From: CALRQJ02 sp943370285
Lineage (GTDB): Bacteria; Bacteroidota; Bacteroidia; Chitinophagales; Chitinophagaceae
DNA: 64,000 nucleotides
Assembly: GCA_943370285.1 (NCBI GenBank)
Contig: CALRQJ020000002.1
Coordinates: forward strand, 62,001-126,000
Reading direction: 5' to 3'
In this document: positions 42,336 to 51,495 of the stretch, in pieces
Layout of the letters: the number at the start of each line of letters is the position of its first letter
Numbering within the stretch: the stretch's first letter is position 1
Notes under the pieces: generated by a model
Seen by the model: only the letters and a program-made list of their open reading frames with translations
Told to the model about the DNA's origin: nothing
The model's database searches: none
Program-made: the position numbers and the translations under genes

Positions 42336-43103
42336 ATGTCATCTACTGCTGCTTATCCTTATAATTGTCCGAATTGTGATTCAGTAAAAACCGCTAAATT
42401 TTGTGGTAATTGTGGGCAAAAAGAAGATGGACGATACACTATCCATACTCTATTGCATGAAGTTGTTCACTCTATAACGCATGCAGACAGGGGTATTTTT
42501 TCATTTGCACTTCAACTTTTTTATAAACCGGGTCTCATTGCCCGTGATTTAATTGAAGGCAAAAGGAAAAAGTATTTTAATCCTTTTCAATATTTATTAT
42601 TGATTATGGCTGCGATGGTTGTTTTGTATGGCTATACTAATTTTTATGAGAAAATGTCTTTCTCAACTTCAAACATGCAACAGACCGAAACTTCAAAAAT
42701 AATTAGTCAGGAAATTAGTAATTTTTTAAGTAAATATCAAAAGTTGTTTTACATGATTTTGATACCATTATTTGCTTTGTTTCAACAATGGTTTTTTAAG
42801 AAAGACAAATTTAATTATGCCGAGCATGTGTTGGGAGCAGTAGTAATGAATGGCATGTCTATCAACTACAGTATTATTTTTGCTATTGCGTTGTATTTCA
42901 TTCCACTTCACCCATCAGTTTATTACACTGTTAATTTATTGTTTGGATTGAGTGTTCAAGTATTTTTTCTAAAACAATTTTACAGAGAAAAGTTGTGGAT
43001 TACAATGCTTAAAGCCATTGGAATGTACATCGGTTATATTCTTATCTTCTCCATTATTACTATGATTATTGGCGTAATATATTTTTTGATGACGAAGAAA
43101 TAG
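42336..43103 (+). CDS. DUF3667 membrane protein
   Basis: A 255-residue membrane protein. A small zinc ribbon near the start (CPNCDSVKTAKFCGNCGQK) is followed by HTLLHEVVHSITHADRGIFSFALQLFYKPG and KYFNPFQYLLLIMAAMVVLYGY, the DUF3667 signature, then about five more hydrophobic segments. Its function is unknown. The frame is open from a TTG at 42318, but the ATG at 42336 is preferred. It converges on the DUF2851 gene. Confidence 0.85.
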   Translation: MSSTAAYPYNCPNCDSVKTAKFCGNCGQKEDGRYTIHTLLHEVVHSITHADRGIFSFALQLFYKPGLIARDLIEGKRKKYFNPFQYLLLIMAAMVVLYGYTNFYEKMSFSTSNMQQTETSKIISQEISNFLSKYQKLFYMILIPLFALFQQWFFKKDKFNYAEHVLGAVVMNGMSINYSIIFAIALYFIPLHPSVYYTVNLLFGLSVQVFFLKQFYREKLWITMLKAIGMYIGYILIFSIITMIIGVIYFLMTKK

Positions 43104-43117
43104 GTGTTCCCTACCAT

Positions 43118-44386
43118 TCATTTGCCACGCTTCAAAATAGCATTCCCTATTGCACAATCCAGACATTTGTGATATTGACAATAATTGTTTTTCAATTCAA
43201 TCAATGCTTGTGCATCTAAGGCATTGTAGTTTTTAACTCCGTATTTGACCCAATTGCGAGTAATGGTATTTTGTTCGGGACTTAAGTTAGTAAGCCAGAG
43301 AATCGCTTTTGTTTTGATGGCTTCATCTTTGGTATACAATCCATATGCAAATAATACCGGTATAATGGTGTTGATGATAATATTGTCCACCATCTGTCGG
43401 CCTAGTTTTTTGGGATGATAGTCTGTTGCTTCATCTATTTGGTAATGATAATGCCAATAGTCATTAGCAGTTACATCGAATAATTGTTGTATTTCTTTTA
43501 AGGTAGCTGTTGATTTGATGGTACTGAACAAATGCGAAGATTTGTTGACCAACATGGCCAACTGTGCTAACCTCACCGTAGGAAAATTAGCAGGTCGCAT
43601 TCTTAAAAAATCGGGTGATTTTTTAGGCTGCACCAATTGATATTTTTGCTTCAAAAACTGATATTCTTTTTGAAGCATTTTGGGGTAAGATTCTTCCATT
43701 TTTTGGTTTAATAAATTGGCTTGTCCTAACAACAGTGCTTCTAATTGATGAATTTGATTTTTGTGTTTTGCTAGAATATTAATGGAAATGGATTGAGCCA
43801 CTTGCTCAAATAAATCTGCATTTACTTTTATGCCAAAATTTCGGGCAAGCATCCACCAAAACACTTCTTCCCAATGTTGTTTGGTTTGCTGCAACCTGTG
43901 TATGATTTCATCAGCTTTCCGTTCTAGTCTTTCTGCGGCTAGTCTTTCTTTCCAAGAAAGCCAAGCCACATCGCTTAATGCCGGAAGATGTTTAGCACAA
44001 GGCACAAAACTAACAGCTTGCATTAAGGTTTCGTATTGTTGTAAAAGCAAGGTTGACACCCTGTCTTGCAAGACCAATACCGCACAAGCCGGTGTATTTT
44101 CTGGTTGTTTATCGTGTTGCCAAACTACATGTAGAATGATGCTATTGTAGTTGCTGTCGGTTGTGTGCTGATGACTATCCCAATCAGAAGTTTTAAGGTG
44201 TAATTCTACATTCCCAACTAATAAGGTGTTGCCAACTTTTACTTTTGCTTCGCTAAAATCGGGGCCTTGATTGGTATTTAAAGTGCCGGGATGAAGAATG
44301 GCTAGCGGTTCGCCATCAACATCAGTTAATGCAACAGCATTAAAATATTGAAACTGCCAGATAAATTGCAACAAACGTTCTGTCAT
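43118..44386 (-). CDS. DUF2851 family protein
   Basis: A 422-residue Bacteroidota-restricted protein. Family segments are LLQFIWQFQYFN, ILHPGTLNTNQGPDFSEAKV, VGNVELHLKTSDWDSHQH, NSIILHVVWQHD and a Trp-rich LWxxRLAAERL region, ending with a Cys-rich tail (CQYHKCLDCAIG). Function unknown. It is the last gene of the run from ferredoxin to maf, 53 nt after maf. Confidence 0.9.
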   Translation of the reverse strand: MTERLLQFIWQFQYFNAVALTDVDGEPLAILHPGTLNTNQGPDFSEAKVKVGNTLLVGNVELHLKTSDWDSHQHTTDSNYNSIILHVVWQHDKQPENTPACAVLVLQDRVSTLLLQQYETLMQAVSFVPCAKHLPALSDVAWLSWKERLAAERLERKADEIIHRLQQTKQHWEEVFWWMLARNFGIKVNADLFEQVAQSISINILAKHKNQIHQLEALLLGQANLLNQKMEESYPKMLQKEYQFLKQKYQLVQPKKSPDFLRMRPANFPTVRLAQLAMLVNKSSHLFSTIKSTATLKEIQQLFDVTANDYWHYHYQIDEATDYHPKKLGRQMVDNIIINTIIPVLFAYGLYTKDEAIKTKAILWLTNLSPEQNTITRNWVKYGVKNYNALDAQALIELKNNYCQYHKCLDCAIGNAILKRGK

Positions 44387-44439
44387 GGACGAAAATTGGT
44401 TATTGCAATTTAATCCAATCGTTCCAATTTAAAAAAAGC

Positions 44440-45033
44440 TTATTTGTTGAAGTTGGCCAAAGCCTGCACTACTCTACTTACCGGCAAACCCATTACATTA
44501 TAAAAATCGCCTTGAACGGCTTTAATTCCTACTACGCCAATCCACTCTTGTATGGCATAAGCACCGGCTTTATCGTAGGGTTCGTATTTGTCTACATAAA
44601 AAGCAATCTGTTCATCGGTTAACGAATGAAATTCAACGTAAGTGGTATCTGCAAATACTACTTCTTTTGCATCTTTTAATAAAACCACACCTGTAATAAC
44701 ACGATGTTGTTTACCGGATAATGCAGTTAGAATTTGAATAGCATCTTCTCTGTCTGTTGGCTTACCAATAATACGATTGTCTAAAACCACTACCGTATCT
44801 GCAGCTAAAATCAATTTATTGTGGTGTGATTTATGAAAAGCATTTTGCACATACTCGTACACCGCTTTTGCTTTTTCTCTAGCAATAAAAACCGGCACAT
44901 CTTCAATAGCCGTATCAGATGGAAAATCTTCATTGGTATGTTTCACAATTACTTCAAACGGTACTTCTGCCCATTCTAGTAATTGTTTACGGCGTGGTGA
45001 CTGAGAAGCCAGGATAATATCTTCCATCATCAA
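44440..45033 (-). CDS. maf: Maf family nucleoside triphosphate pyrophosphatase
   Basis: A 197-residue house-cleaning pyrophosphatase that acts on dTTP/UTP or modified nucleotides. It starts IILASQSPRRKQLLEWA, with the active-site LILAADTVVVLDNRIIGKP, LSGKQHRVITGV and YDKAGAYAIQEW and GDFYNVMGLPVSRV. The length is normal. The start overlaps the UbiA gene end by 4 nt, so coupling is likely. Confidence 0.93.
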   Translation of the reverse strand: MMMEDIILASQSPRRKQLLEWAEVPFEVIVKHTNEDFPSDTAIEDVPVFIAREKAKAVYEYVQNAFHKSHHNKLILAADTVVVLDNRIIGKPTDREDAIQILTALSGKQHRVITGVVLLKDAKEVVFADTTYVEFHSLTDEQIAFYVDKYEPYDKAGAYAIQEWIGVVGIKAVQGDFYNVMGLPVSRVVQALANFNK

Positions 45034-45974
45034 GCATAAATTTTAAAGAATATCATGGAAATGATTCCGGTAAACATCGCCAATTTAACCAAATCACTTA
45101 GTTTTTTGAAATCATCACTGTTTTGTGCTTTCATCAATTTTTTCAAAACGATCAACAAAGGAAGAATCACAAATACTATGGTATAAACGGCACTGATCCA
45201 CCATTTAAACTGTAGCACATAAAATTGAACAATTGCTAAAGAAGCAATCAACACAAACAGCCAAACCGCTACGAATACTTTTGAAACATTAAGCCCCCAA
45301 ACAATGGGCATGGTTTTACAGCCGTAACGGCGGTCACCTTCAATATCTTGCATGTCTTTAATTACTTCTCTCACCAATGAAATGACGAAAGCAAAACCGG
45401 CATATAAAAAAGTGAGACGGGTTAGTTTGCCTACGTCAACCGTTTCATACTGTCTGATAGCGTTTAAAAAATAACGGCTTTCACACCAAGTAATCACTAA
45501 AATAACCCAAGCGGTGAGTAAGGAAATTAATACATTACCTGATAGTAATTTTTTCTTTAGTGAGATGGAATAGATAAACAACAACATTACACAAGCCATA
45601 TTGGCAAAACCCAATAACATTACTCCTGTCATGCGGTCTATGAAAAAACCTAATCCAATTCCAATAAAACTCAATATCCAATGCCACACCAATACCCAAC
45701 GACGGTTAATGACTTTATCGACCACCATTTTATCGGGTTTATTGACAAGGTCAATGTTGAGATCAAAATAGTCGTTGATGATATAACCGGCAGCAGCAAT
45801 AAACACCGAGCTAATCATCAATAAAACAAAATACAATCCATGTACATTAGGCTTTAATCCCCCTTGTTGAAATATAGGTTGCAGAATACAGTAGGAAAAT
45901 AGCAGTTGTGCTACTGCGATAAAGACCAAATTAGGCCATCTCACTAACCTGAAAAATGCAAGTAGTAGTTTCAA
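45030..45974 (-). CDS. UbiA family prenyltransferase
   Basis: A 314-residue membrane prenyltransferase with about eight helices. The two Asp-rich motifs are NDYFDLNIDLVNKPDK and DIEGDRRYGCKTMP; the second motif's neighbour is REVIKDMQ. This fits the geranylgeranylglyceryl-phosphate geranylgeranyltransferase-like branch of Bacteroidota UbiA proteins, but the prenyl acceptor is unknown. It follows iscX by 28 nt and overlaps maf. Confidence 0.87.
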   Translation of the reverse strand: MKLLLAFFRLVRWPNLVFIAVAQLLFSYCILQPIFQQGGLKPNVHGLYFVLLMISSVFIAAAGYIINDYFDLNIDLVNKPDKMVVDKVINRRWVLVWHWILSFIGIGLGFFIDRMTGVMLLGFANMACVMLLFIYSISLKKKLLSGNVLISLLTAWVILVITWCESRYFLNAIRQYETVDVGKLTRLTFLYAGFAFVISLVREVIKDMQDIEGDRRYGCKTMPIVWGLNVSKVFVAVWLFVLIASLAIVQFYVLQFKWWISAVYTIVFVILPLLIVLKKLMKAQNSDDFKKLSDLVKLAMFTGIISMIFFKIYA

Positions 45975-46002
45975 TAATGTGGTTTGAATGCAAGATAATA
46001 AA

Positions 46003-46239
46003 CTACGATTGGTTATCTCTCCATTCGTACACCCAACTGCTCTGAATCATTTCCAAATGACCTTCGTTAGATTGTTCTCTGGTTCCTGCAAAATTGGGAA
46101 TTTGTAAAACCCATTCTAACAAATCGGTAAATCTAACTCGATAGATTTTGCCTTCGTTGAAATCATCTCCAAAGCGTTCGTATAATTTTAAAGCGATGTC
46201 TTCGTAATCATTCCAATTAATGGGTGGTTCGTAATGCAT
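46003..46239 (-). CDS. iscX: Fe-S cluster assembly protein IscX
   Basis: A 78-residue acidic protein starting MHYEPPINWNDYEDIALKLYERFGD, then VRFTDLLEWVLQIPNFAG and MIQSSWVYEW, the IscX pattern (acidic surface, LxEWV, Trp near the end). IscX binds the desulfurase and modulates iron delivery. It sits between ferredoxin (58 nt upstream) and a UbiA gene (28 nt downstream); IscS, IscU and HscBA are not here. Confidence 0.93.
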   Translation of the reverse strand: MHYEPPINWNDYEDIALKLYERFGDDFNEGKIYRVRFTDLLEWVLQIPNFAGTREQSNEGHLEMIQSSWVYEWRDNQS

Positions 46240-46297
46240 AATACCTTTTTTATATTCTGAATGAGTTATTATCTAATTAAATATTGTTAAGCATGTT

Positions 46298-46633
46298 TTA
46301 TTCTCCCAAAAACTGGGTTTGGTCAGGTAAAGTAACTACAATATCTCCGCTACCTTCCAACAACACACATTGACAACCTAATCTTGAATTTAAGCGAGGA
46401 TTTACTGCCCTGTCGATAAAGTCTTCTTCTCTATCTGTCAATTCTTCTAAAAAATCTTCTCCTTGTTCTACATAAAGGTGACAAGTGCTACAAGCACAAA
46501 CACCGCCACAATTGTGATGTAATTCAATATCGTTTTTTAAAGCAATTTCAAGTAAACTATCATCCGAAGGAACGTTTGTTAACGTTATTGGTGCTAATCC
46601 CTTCTGTTCAAACTTAAAAGTTACGTTGTACAT
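46298..46633 (-). CDS. 2Fe-2S ferredoxin (adrenodoxin type)
   Basis: A 111-residue ferredoxin with the cluster ligands in NCGGVCACSTCHLYV and LGCQCVLLEGSGDIVV, the Cys-x5-Cys-x2-Cys ... Cys set of Isc-type ferredoxins, plus LTDREEDFIDRA. It supplies electrons for Fe-S cluster assembly. It lies directly before iscX, in accord with that role. Confidence 0.94.
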   Translation of the reverse strand: MYNVTFKFEQKGLAPITLTNVPSDDSLLEIALKNDIELHHNCGGVCACSTCHLYVEQGEDFLEELTDREEDFIDRAVNPRLNSRLGCQCVLLEGSGDIVVTLPDQTQFLGE

Positions 46634-46650
46634 CTCTTGTATTTTGGTGG

Positions 46651-46658
46651 CAAAAGTA
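46651..46658 (-). promoter_or_regulatory. Promoter -7 box of the ferredoxin-iscX-ubiA-maf run
   Basis: TACTTTTG on the minus strand, 17 nt upstream of the ferredoxin ATG; no -33 TTG at the normal distance. Confidence 0.45.
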
Positions 46659-46877
46659 TTTTAAATTGAGGGCTTTATGAAACTGTTCCTATCTGAAAAG
46701 GCTACGAAATGTGGAATTTTTACAGCTTTTAATTAAACATTCTGAAATCAATCTACAACATCATTGAAATTTTTTATTGTGGGTAGCAGATTTTTTCTAT
46801 TTTGTGCAACCATTTAAAAATTAACAATAACGTATTGAACGATATTTAAGTCTGTTGATCGGTTGCTTGCTCATAAC

Positions 46878-46908
46878 AAACCCCGTCAGGTTATACCTTT
46901 CGGGGTTT
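46878..46908 (-). terminator. Hairpin after the DEAD-box helicase gene
   Basis: An 8-bp outer stem AAACCCCG (46878-46885) with CGGGGTTT (46901-46908), with an inner AGGT/ACCT pair. It is 31 nt past the helicase stop. T-runs are short, so activity is unsure. Confidence 0.5.
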
Positions 46909-46939
46909 AGTTTTATTAGTTGATGAGTGAAATTGTCGA

Positions 46940-48622
46940 CTACCTGCTATTGGCATCATTCATACGAATTCTTCTGCCTTTATAGCTTTTACCGTCAATT
47001 GCTTTTATCATTTTAGTTGCAGCAGATTTATCTATTTCAACCCAACTATTCATTTCCTTCATATCAATTCTGCCCAATACTTCTTTCTTCAAATCACTCA
47101 TATCAAGTATAAATTGTAAGAAGCTGGCTTTATAAAATCCATCTTTGGTACCAAGGTTAACAAACAATCGAGCCATTTCTCCACCACCGCCATTTGAACT
47201 TGGGCTACGGAAATCTCTTTCTCTAGTAGGTATATCTCTACGGCGGGCTTGATCTCTTCCACCGGGTTCCAATTCTCTTCTTTCTCGTTTTTGCTCTCTG
47301 ATGTTTAAATCAGCAGCATTATCGTAATATTTTAGAAAACGGTCAAACTCCATGGCTGCCACTCTCTGTAACACTTCTTCTTTGGTTACATCCGCAAACT
47401 TTTCTTGCAACATGGGCAAGTAGGTTTCGTAATTATTGTGGCTGATATCGGCTTGCAATAATTTATCCATGAAGAAATGGAATTGCTTTCGACAAACATC
47501 TTTACCGCTTGGTATTTCTAATTTATGAAACGGTGCTTGCACCATTTTCTCAATCTGACGCAGTTTGAAGGTTTCTCTGGTGTGCACAATACTCATACAA
47601 ATACCTGTTAAGCCGGCACGACCTGTACGACCACTGCGGTGTGTGTACACTTCTACATCATCAGGTAATTCGTAATTGATTACATGGGTAATACCTTGCA
47701 CATCAATACCTCTTGCCGCAACGTCTGTAGCTATCAACAATTGAAGGCTTTTATCCCTGAATTGTCCCATTACTTTATCACGCTGCCCTTGCGTTAAATC
47801 GCCGTGCAATGCATCAATATCATAACCTTCTCTGGTTAATTTTTCAGCAATGTCTTGAGCATCTAATTTAGTACGAGTGAAGATGATACCATAGATGCCG
47901 GGATTAAAGTCAATCAATCTCTTTAGTGCCTCATAACGATGATGGGCATTTACTACAAAGAATTGATGATCAATGCTTTTGTTGCCGGTATTAACTTTTC
48001 CTACCGTTACTTCAAAAGGATCTTTCATGTACCTTTTGCTTACTCTTTTGATTTCAGCAGGCATGGTAGCACTGAATAACCAGGTACTATCACGTTGAGG
48101 GGTATTTTGAAGGATAAATTCAATATCATCTTTGAATCCCATGTTCAGCATTTCATCTGCCTCATCTAACACTACGTATTTGATTTGCTCTAAGTTGATG
48201 GCTTTACGTTCAATCAGGTCAATTAACCTTCCCGGCGTAGCCACAACAATCTGAATGCCTCTTTTCAAGTCTCTAATTTGAGTACCAATGCTGGTACCAC
48301 CGTATACCGCAACTACATGCATGCCCGGTAAGAATTTCTTGAACAGTTCTAACTCGTTAACTATCTGCATGCACAATTCACGGGTTGGGCATACTACTAA
48401 AGCCTGGGGATATTTTTGTGTAACGTCAATCAATTGCAACAACGGCAAACCAAATGCAGCTGTTTTTCCGGTACCTGTTTGGGCAAGACCCACAAAATCT
48501 TTGGTACCACTTAATAATACGGGAATTGCTTTTTCCTGAATAGCGGTTGGGTTCACAAAGCCTAATGCATCCGTGGCTTTTACTAATTTTTCATCAAGAC
48601 CTAAGTCTCCAAATGTCATCAT
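46940..48622 (-). CDS. DEAD-box RNA helicase with DbpA-like C-terminal domain
   Basis: A 560-residue RNA helicase. Motifs in order: Q motif FVNPTAIQEKAIPVLL, Walker A AQTGTGKTAAFGLP, PTRELCMQI, DEADEMLNMG, SATMP, LIATDVAARGID, and HRSGRTGRAG. The helicase core is at about 1-370. A basic, low-complexity RGG-like linker (RRELEPGGRDQARRRD) leads to a C-terminal DbpA RNA-binding domain (MARLFVNLGTKDGFYKASFLQFI and WVEIDKSAATKMIKAI), as in CsdA/DeaD-type proteins of cold-active ribosome assembly. Its own promoter lies just upstream. Confidence 0.94.
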   Translation of the reverse strand: MMTFGDLGLDEKLVKATDALGFVNPTAIQEKAIPVLLSGTKDFVGLAQTGTGKTAAFGLPLLQLIDVTQKYPQALVVCPTRELCMQIVNELELFKKFLPGMHVVAVYGGTSIGTQIRDLKRGIQIVVATPGRLIDLIERKAINLEQIKYVVLDEADEMLNMGFKDDIEFILQNTPQRDSTWLFSATMPAEIKRVSKRYMKDPFEVTVGKVNTGNKSIDHQFFVVNAHHRYEALKRLIDFNPGIYGIIFTRTKLDAQDIAEKLTREGYDIDALHGDLTQGQRDKVMGQFRDKSLQLLIATDVAARGIDVQGITHVINYELPDDVEVYTHRSGRTGRAGLTGICMSIVHTRETFKLRQIEKMVQAPFHKLEIPSGKDVCRKQFHFFMDKLLQADISHNNYETYLPMLQEKFADVTKEEVLQRVAAMEFDRFLKYYDNAADLNIREQKRERRELEPGGRDQARRRDIPTRERDFRSPSSNGGGGEMARLFVNLGTKDGFYKASFLQFILDMSDLKKEVLGRIDMKEMNSWVEIDKSAATKMIKAIDGKSYKGRRIRMNDANSR

Positions 48623-48642
48623 AAACTACTTAAAATTTTGCG

Positions 48643-48650
48643 CAAAGGTA
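48643..48650 (-). promoter_or_regulatory. Promoter -7 box of the helicase gene
   Basis: TACCTTTG on the minus strand, 20 nt upstream of the ATG; no -33 TTG in range. Confidence 0.45.
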
Positions 48651-48767
48651 GGCTAATAAAGGGGGAAAGATGGATTTGTTTTGTAATGATGCGGCTTTCG
48701 GCCATTTTTGTACTGCTGCAACACAATTGTTTTCCAATTGTTACTGAAACTACAAACCCCGCAATTA

Positions 48768-49457
48768 ATGATTGTCACTTTAGAAATAGTTAGATATCCA
48801 AAATGGTTAGGCTGGGCAGGATTTTTATCTATGGCGGTATTTAGATTGCCTTTATGGTTACATCCAAAACTTAGTTTTTGGAAATTGATGGGTTGTGGTA
48901 GCAATGGCACTTTCGATAAAACCCCTGATTGGCGGCAATGGGCTTTACTACAAGTTTTTGCAGATGAAGCTACATTGAATACGCCAAGCTTTATCCGTAA
49001 ATGGTGGCGTTTTTTTGGTGCGGAAATATGGCGTCTTGAACTACAACCTATTGAAGGTCATGGCACTTGGGATAATCAACAAGTAATGGGAAAATTACCC
49101 AAACAAGGTGATTATGAAGGAATGATTGCTGTACTTACTCGAGCCACAATTAGACTAAATAAATTAAAAGCTTTTTGGCAACATGTAGATGGTGTTGCCA
49201 ATCAAATGGCGGGTGCTAAAGGATTTATTACTTCGGTGGGCATTGGCGAAGTGCCGTTTATTAAACAAGCCACATTTAGCATTTGGGAAAGCAAAGCTGT
49301 TATGAAGGAATTTGCATACAGCATGCAACAACATAAAGTGGTGATTCAAAAAACAAGAAAAGAAGATTGGTATAGTGAAGATATGTTTGTTCGTTTTAAA
49401 ATTATTTCTTCTACCGGAACCATACATGGTAAAAATCCTTTAGCCGAAAAGTTGTAA
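48768..49457 (+). CDS. CrtA (spheroidene monooxygenase)-like protein
   Basis: A 229-residue protein that resembles the CrtA family, which includes haem-linked carotenoid 2-monooxygenases. Seen: VRYPKWLGWAGFLSMAVFRLPLW, FWKLMGCGSNGTFDKTPDWRQW, LTRATIRLNKLKAFWQHVDG, FITSVGIGEVPFIKQATFSIWES and a C-terminal TRKEDWYSEDMFVRF. The function is untested in non-phototrophs, and the rest of a carotenoid pathway is not in this window. The frame is open from 48708, but the ATG at 48768 starts the conserved part. Confidence 0.72.
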   Translation: MIVTLEIVRYPKWLGWAGFLSMAVFRLPLWLHPKLSFWKLMGCGSNGTFDKTPDWRQWALLQVFADEATLNTPSFIRKWWRFFGAEIWRLELQPIEGHGTWDNQQVMGKLPKQGDYEGMIAVLTRATIRLNKLKAFWQHVDGVANQMAGAKGFITSVGIGEVPFIKQATFSIWESKAVMKEFAYSMQQHKVVIQKTRKEDWYSEDMFVRFKIISSTGTIHGKNPLAEKL

Positions 49458-49635
49458 GTTTGCCTAACAACCGTTAGTGTTCATGTACACCCAATCTAAA
49501 AAGTACATACTTATTCTACCTTTTGCGCAGCAAATGTTGCCCATGAATTTTCATATTCCTGAGCCTTAGTGGTGTACGCTTTAGCTTTCTATTTTTTCCA
49601 TTTTTTGAATCGCTATTTAACAATAATACTGTTGT

Positions 49636-50583
49636 ATGAAGAATATTAAATTAATTGAAATTCCGTCTGAAATCGGTGCCGGCACTCGTGGAGCTAGTCT
49701 AGGCGTTGATGCTATAAAAATTGCAGCACTTGATTTTATGAGTAATTTCTTTGTGCATTTTCCGTCAGAGAAAATTCCGCATGAAAATAAATTATTGTTC
49801 GAACCCATTGAATCGCCCTATGCCAAGCGTATCAAAGGTTTAATTAGCATGTATGAAAAGATTATTAAGTCAATGGGTGAATCATTGAAGACCAATTTTT
49901 TTCCGGTTGTATTAAGTGGAGATCATAGCACTGCCGGTGCTATTATTGCCGGATTAAAAATTGCGAAGCCCAAGAGCAAATTGGGTGTTATTTGGATAGA
50001 TGCCCATGCCGATTTGCATACACCATACACAACGCCATCGGGCAATATGCACGGCATGCCTTTGGCAACTGCTATTGCCGAAGACAATGAAGAATGTGCT
50101 GTTCATGACTTAGATGCTGAAACAAAAAAACAATGGGACATTTTAAAAAACATCGGAAAAATTGCCCCCAAAGTGCTGCCGGAAGATGTGGTATTTATCT
50201 CCCTTCGGGATTATGAAAAAGAAGAAAAAGCATTGATAGAAAAGCATGGCATGAAAGTAATAACCACCAATGAAGTGCGGAGAAAAGGTCCGGAGAATGT
50301 GGTAAGAGCGGTGTTACGTTACTTGAGTGATTGTACCGATATTTTCATCAGTTTTGATGTAGATAGTTTAGATTCTTCCATCTCAAAAGGAACAGGAACA
50401 CCGGTTAGTAATGGTTTAAAAGAAAGAGAAGCCGAAGATTTGATTAGCAAATTTATGCAGAACCGAAAAGTCTGCTGTTTTGAAATTACTGAAGTGAATC
50501 CCACACTCGATAAAGAAAATTTGATGGCAGAAATTGCTTTCAATATTTTACAACGAAGTGTAAATGTGTTGATGATGAATTAA
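49636..50583 (+). CDS. Arginase family protein
   Basis: A 315-residue manganese hydrolase that fits arginase. The two-metal site is seen in VVLSGDHSTAGAI, VIWIDAHADLHTP and ISFDVDSLDSS, with SGNMHGMPLATAI and GTGTPVSNGL loops, and the C-terminal FEITEVNPTLDKENLMAE. Arginase gives ornithine and urea; ornithine is the substrate of the aminotransferase at 2563. The sister enzymes agmatinase and formiminoglutamase share the fold, so the substrate is likely but not certain. Upstream 178 nt has no gene-like frame. Confidence 0.88.
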   Translation: MKNIKLIEIPSEIGAGTRGASLGVDAIKIAALDFMSNFFVHFPSEKIPHENKLLFEPIESPYAKRIKGLISMYEKIIKSMGESLKTNFFPVVLSGDHSTAGAIIAGLKIAKPKSKLGVIWIDAHADLHTPYTTPSGNMHGMPLATAIAEDNEECAVHDLDAETKKQWDILKNIGKIAPKVLPEDVVFISLRDYEKEEKALIEKHGMKVITTNEVRRKGPENVVRAVLRYLSDCTDIFISFDVDSLDSSISKGTGTPVSNGLKEREAEDLISKFMQNRKVCCFEITEVNPTLDKENLMAEIAFNILQRSVNVLMMN

Positions 50584-50601
50584 TGAGATGATATCAATTT
50601 T

Positions 50602-51387
50602 ATGAAGAACCTAATTTTTACAGCAACTATGTTCTTATTTGGGTGTAATAATGCCACAAAGAACAGGTCTTCAAATCATGTTGACACAAGCATTGTAAAA
50701 ATCAACTCAACAAATAAAAAGGCTCAACTATATACAAAACTTGATACAGTTATAATTTCGTCTAGACATTTTGATACCATTAAATATTCAAGAGAGGAGT
50801 TTAATCAAATTATAGACCACTTCCCATCATTATATCTCTCTATTCCTGTAAACCCCGACATATCTTATGCACAAAGTGGTTATTTCAAGGATGTGACTGA
50901 AAAAAATGGCAATAAAAAACACATATCGTTTGGAAGTGAACAAGGACAAGACACTTACTATATTTTATATTCATACTTTTTACGCCAACAGCAAAATGAC
51001 AAAGATTTAGAAATCGTTAGGGAAGACTTAATAAGCATTTATCAAAGTATTAATGACATTTTTAGTTACTTGCAATTTGGTGCAACATACTTTGGACACC
51101 AATATAATCGACTGAATGGTTATGCTGAATATAGCGTTTATGAGTACAGGCAACTTTCAGCTATTCACAACAAGTTGACGGAAATACAAAAATTAAAGCA
51201 ACTTTACTTAACATCTTTGAAGGAAATAATTCATAGACAAATAGAATTAGACAGTGATATTCCTCGAAAAAGCGACAAGCTTAAAAGAGAGAATGATTTA
51301 TTAAAGTTTGTAGCAATTTTGGACAAAACTATTACCAACAATTTTTATTTAAAGAAGGCTCAACAATTTCAATACTCATACTATTGA
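50602..51387 (+). CDS. Predicted lipoprotein, unrecognised
   Basis: A 261-residue exported protein. The start MKNLIFTATMFLFGCNNATK has a short hydrophobic run and a lipobox-like FGCN, so Cys15 may be lipidated. The remainder is hydrophilic and largely helical, with QQQNDKDLEIVREDLISIYQSIND and a Tyr-rich middle (FGHQYNRLNGYAEYSVYEYRQL). No family is recognised. It is 18 nt after the arginase gene and lower in sequence conservation signals than its neighbours. Confidence 0.6.
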   Translation: MKNLIFTATMFLFGCNNATKNRSSNHVDTSIVKINSTNKKAQLYTKLDTVIISSRHFDTIKYSREEFNQIIDHFPSLYLSIPVNPDISYAQSGYFKDVTEKNGNKKHISFGSEQGQDTYYILYSYFLRQQQNDKDLEIVREDLISIYQSINDIFSYLQFGATYFGHQYNRLNGYAEYSVYEYRQLSAIHNKLTEIQKLKQLYLTSLKEIIHRQIELDSDIPRKSDKLKRENDLLKFVAILDKTITNNFYLKKAQQFQYSYY

Positions 51388-51495
51388 AAAAGAGAAACTG
51401 CTACTAACAAGGGTGTGTCATTTTTAATTCAGTATGACTTGTCAGAAAACAAATTCGAAATTCCCCAACAATTCCAAGCCTCCAACCTTGAACAA

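Larger units (their letters stand above)
46634..46939. other. Intergenic stretch of 306 nt
   Basis: Between the ferredoxin start and the helicase stop. It holds the ferredoxin -7 box (46651-46658) and a hairpin after the helicase (46878-46908). I see no reading frame with protein-like content or a folded RNA in the rest. Confidence 0.6.

Noticed and set aside
46634..46939. Possible small RNA or missed gene in the 306-nt gap
   Set aside because: Only a promoter box and a hairpin after the helicase could be supported.
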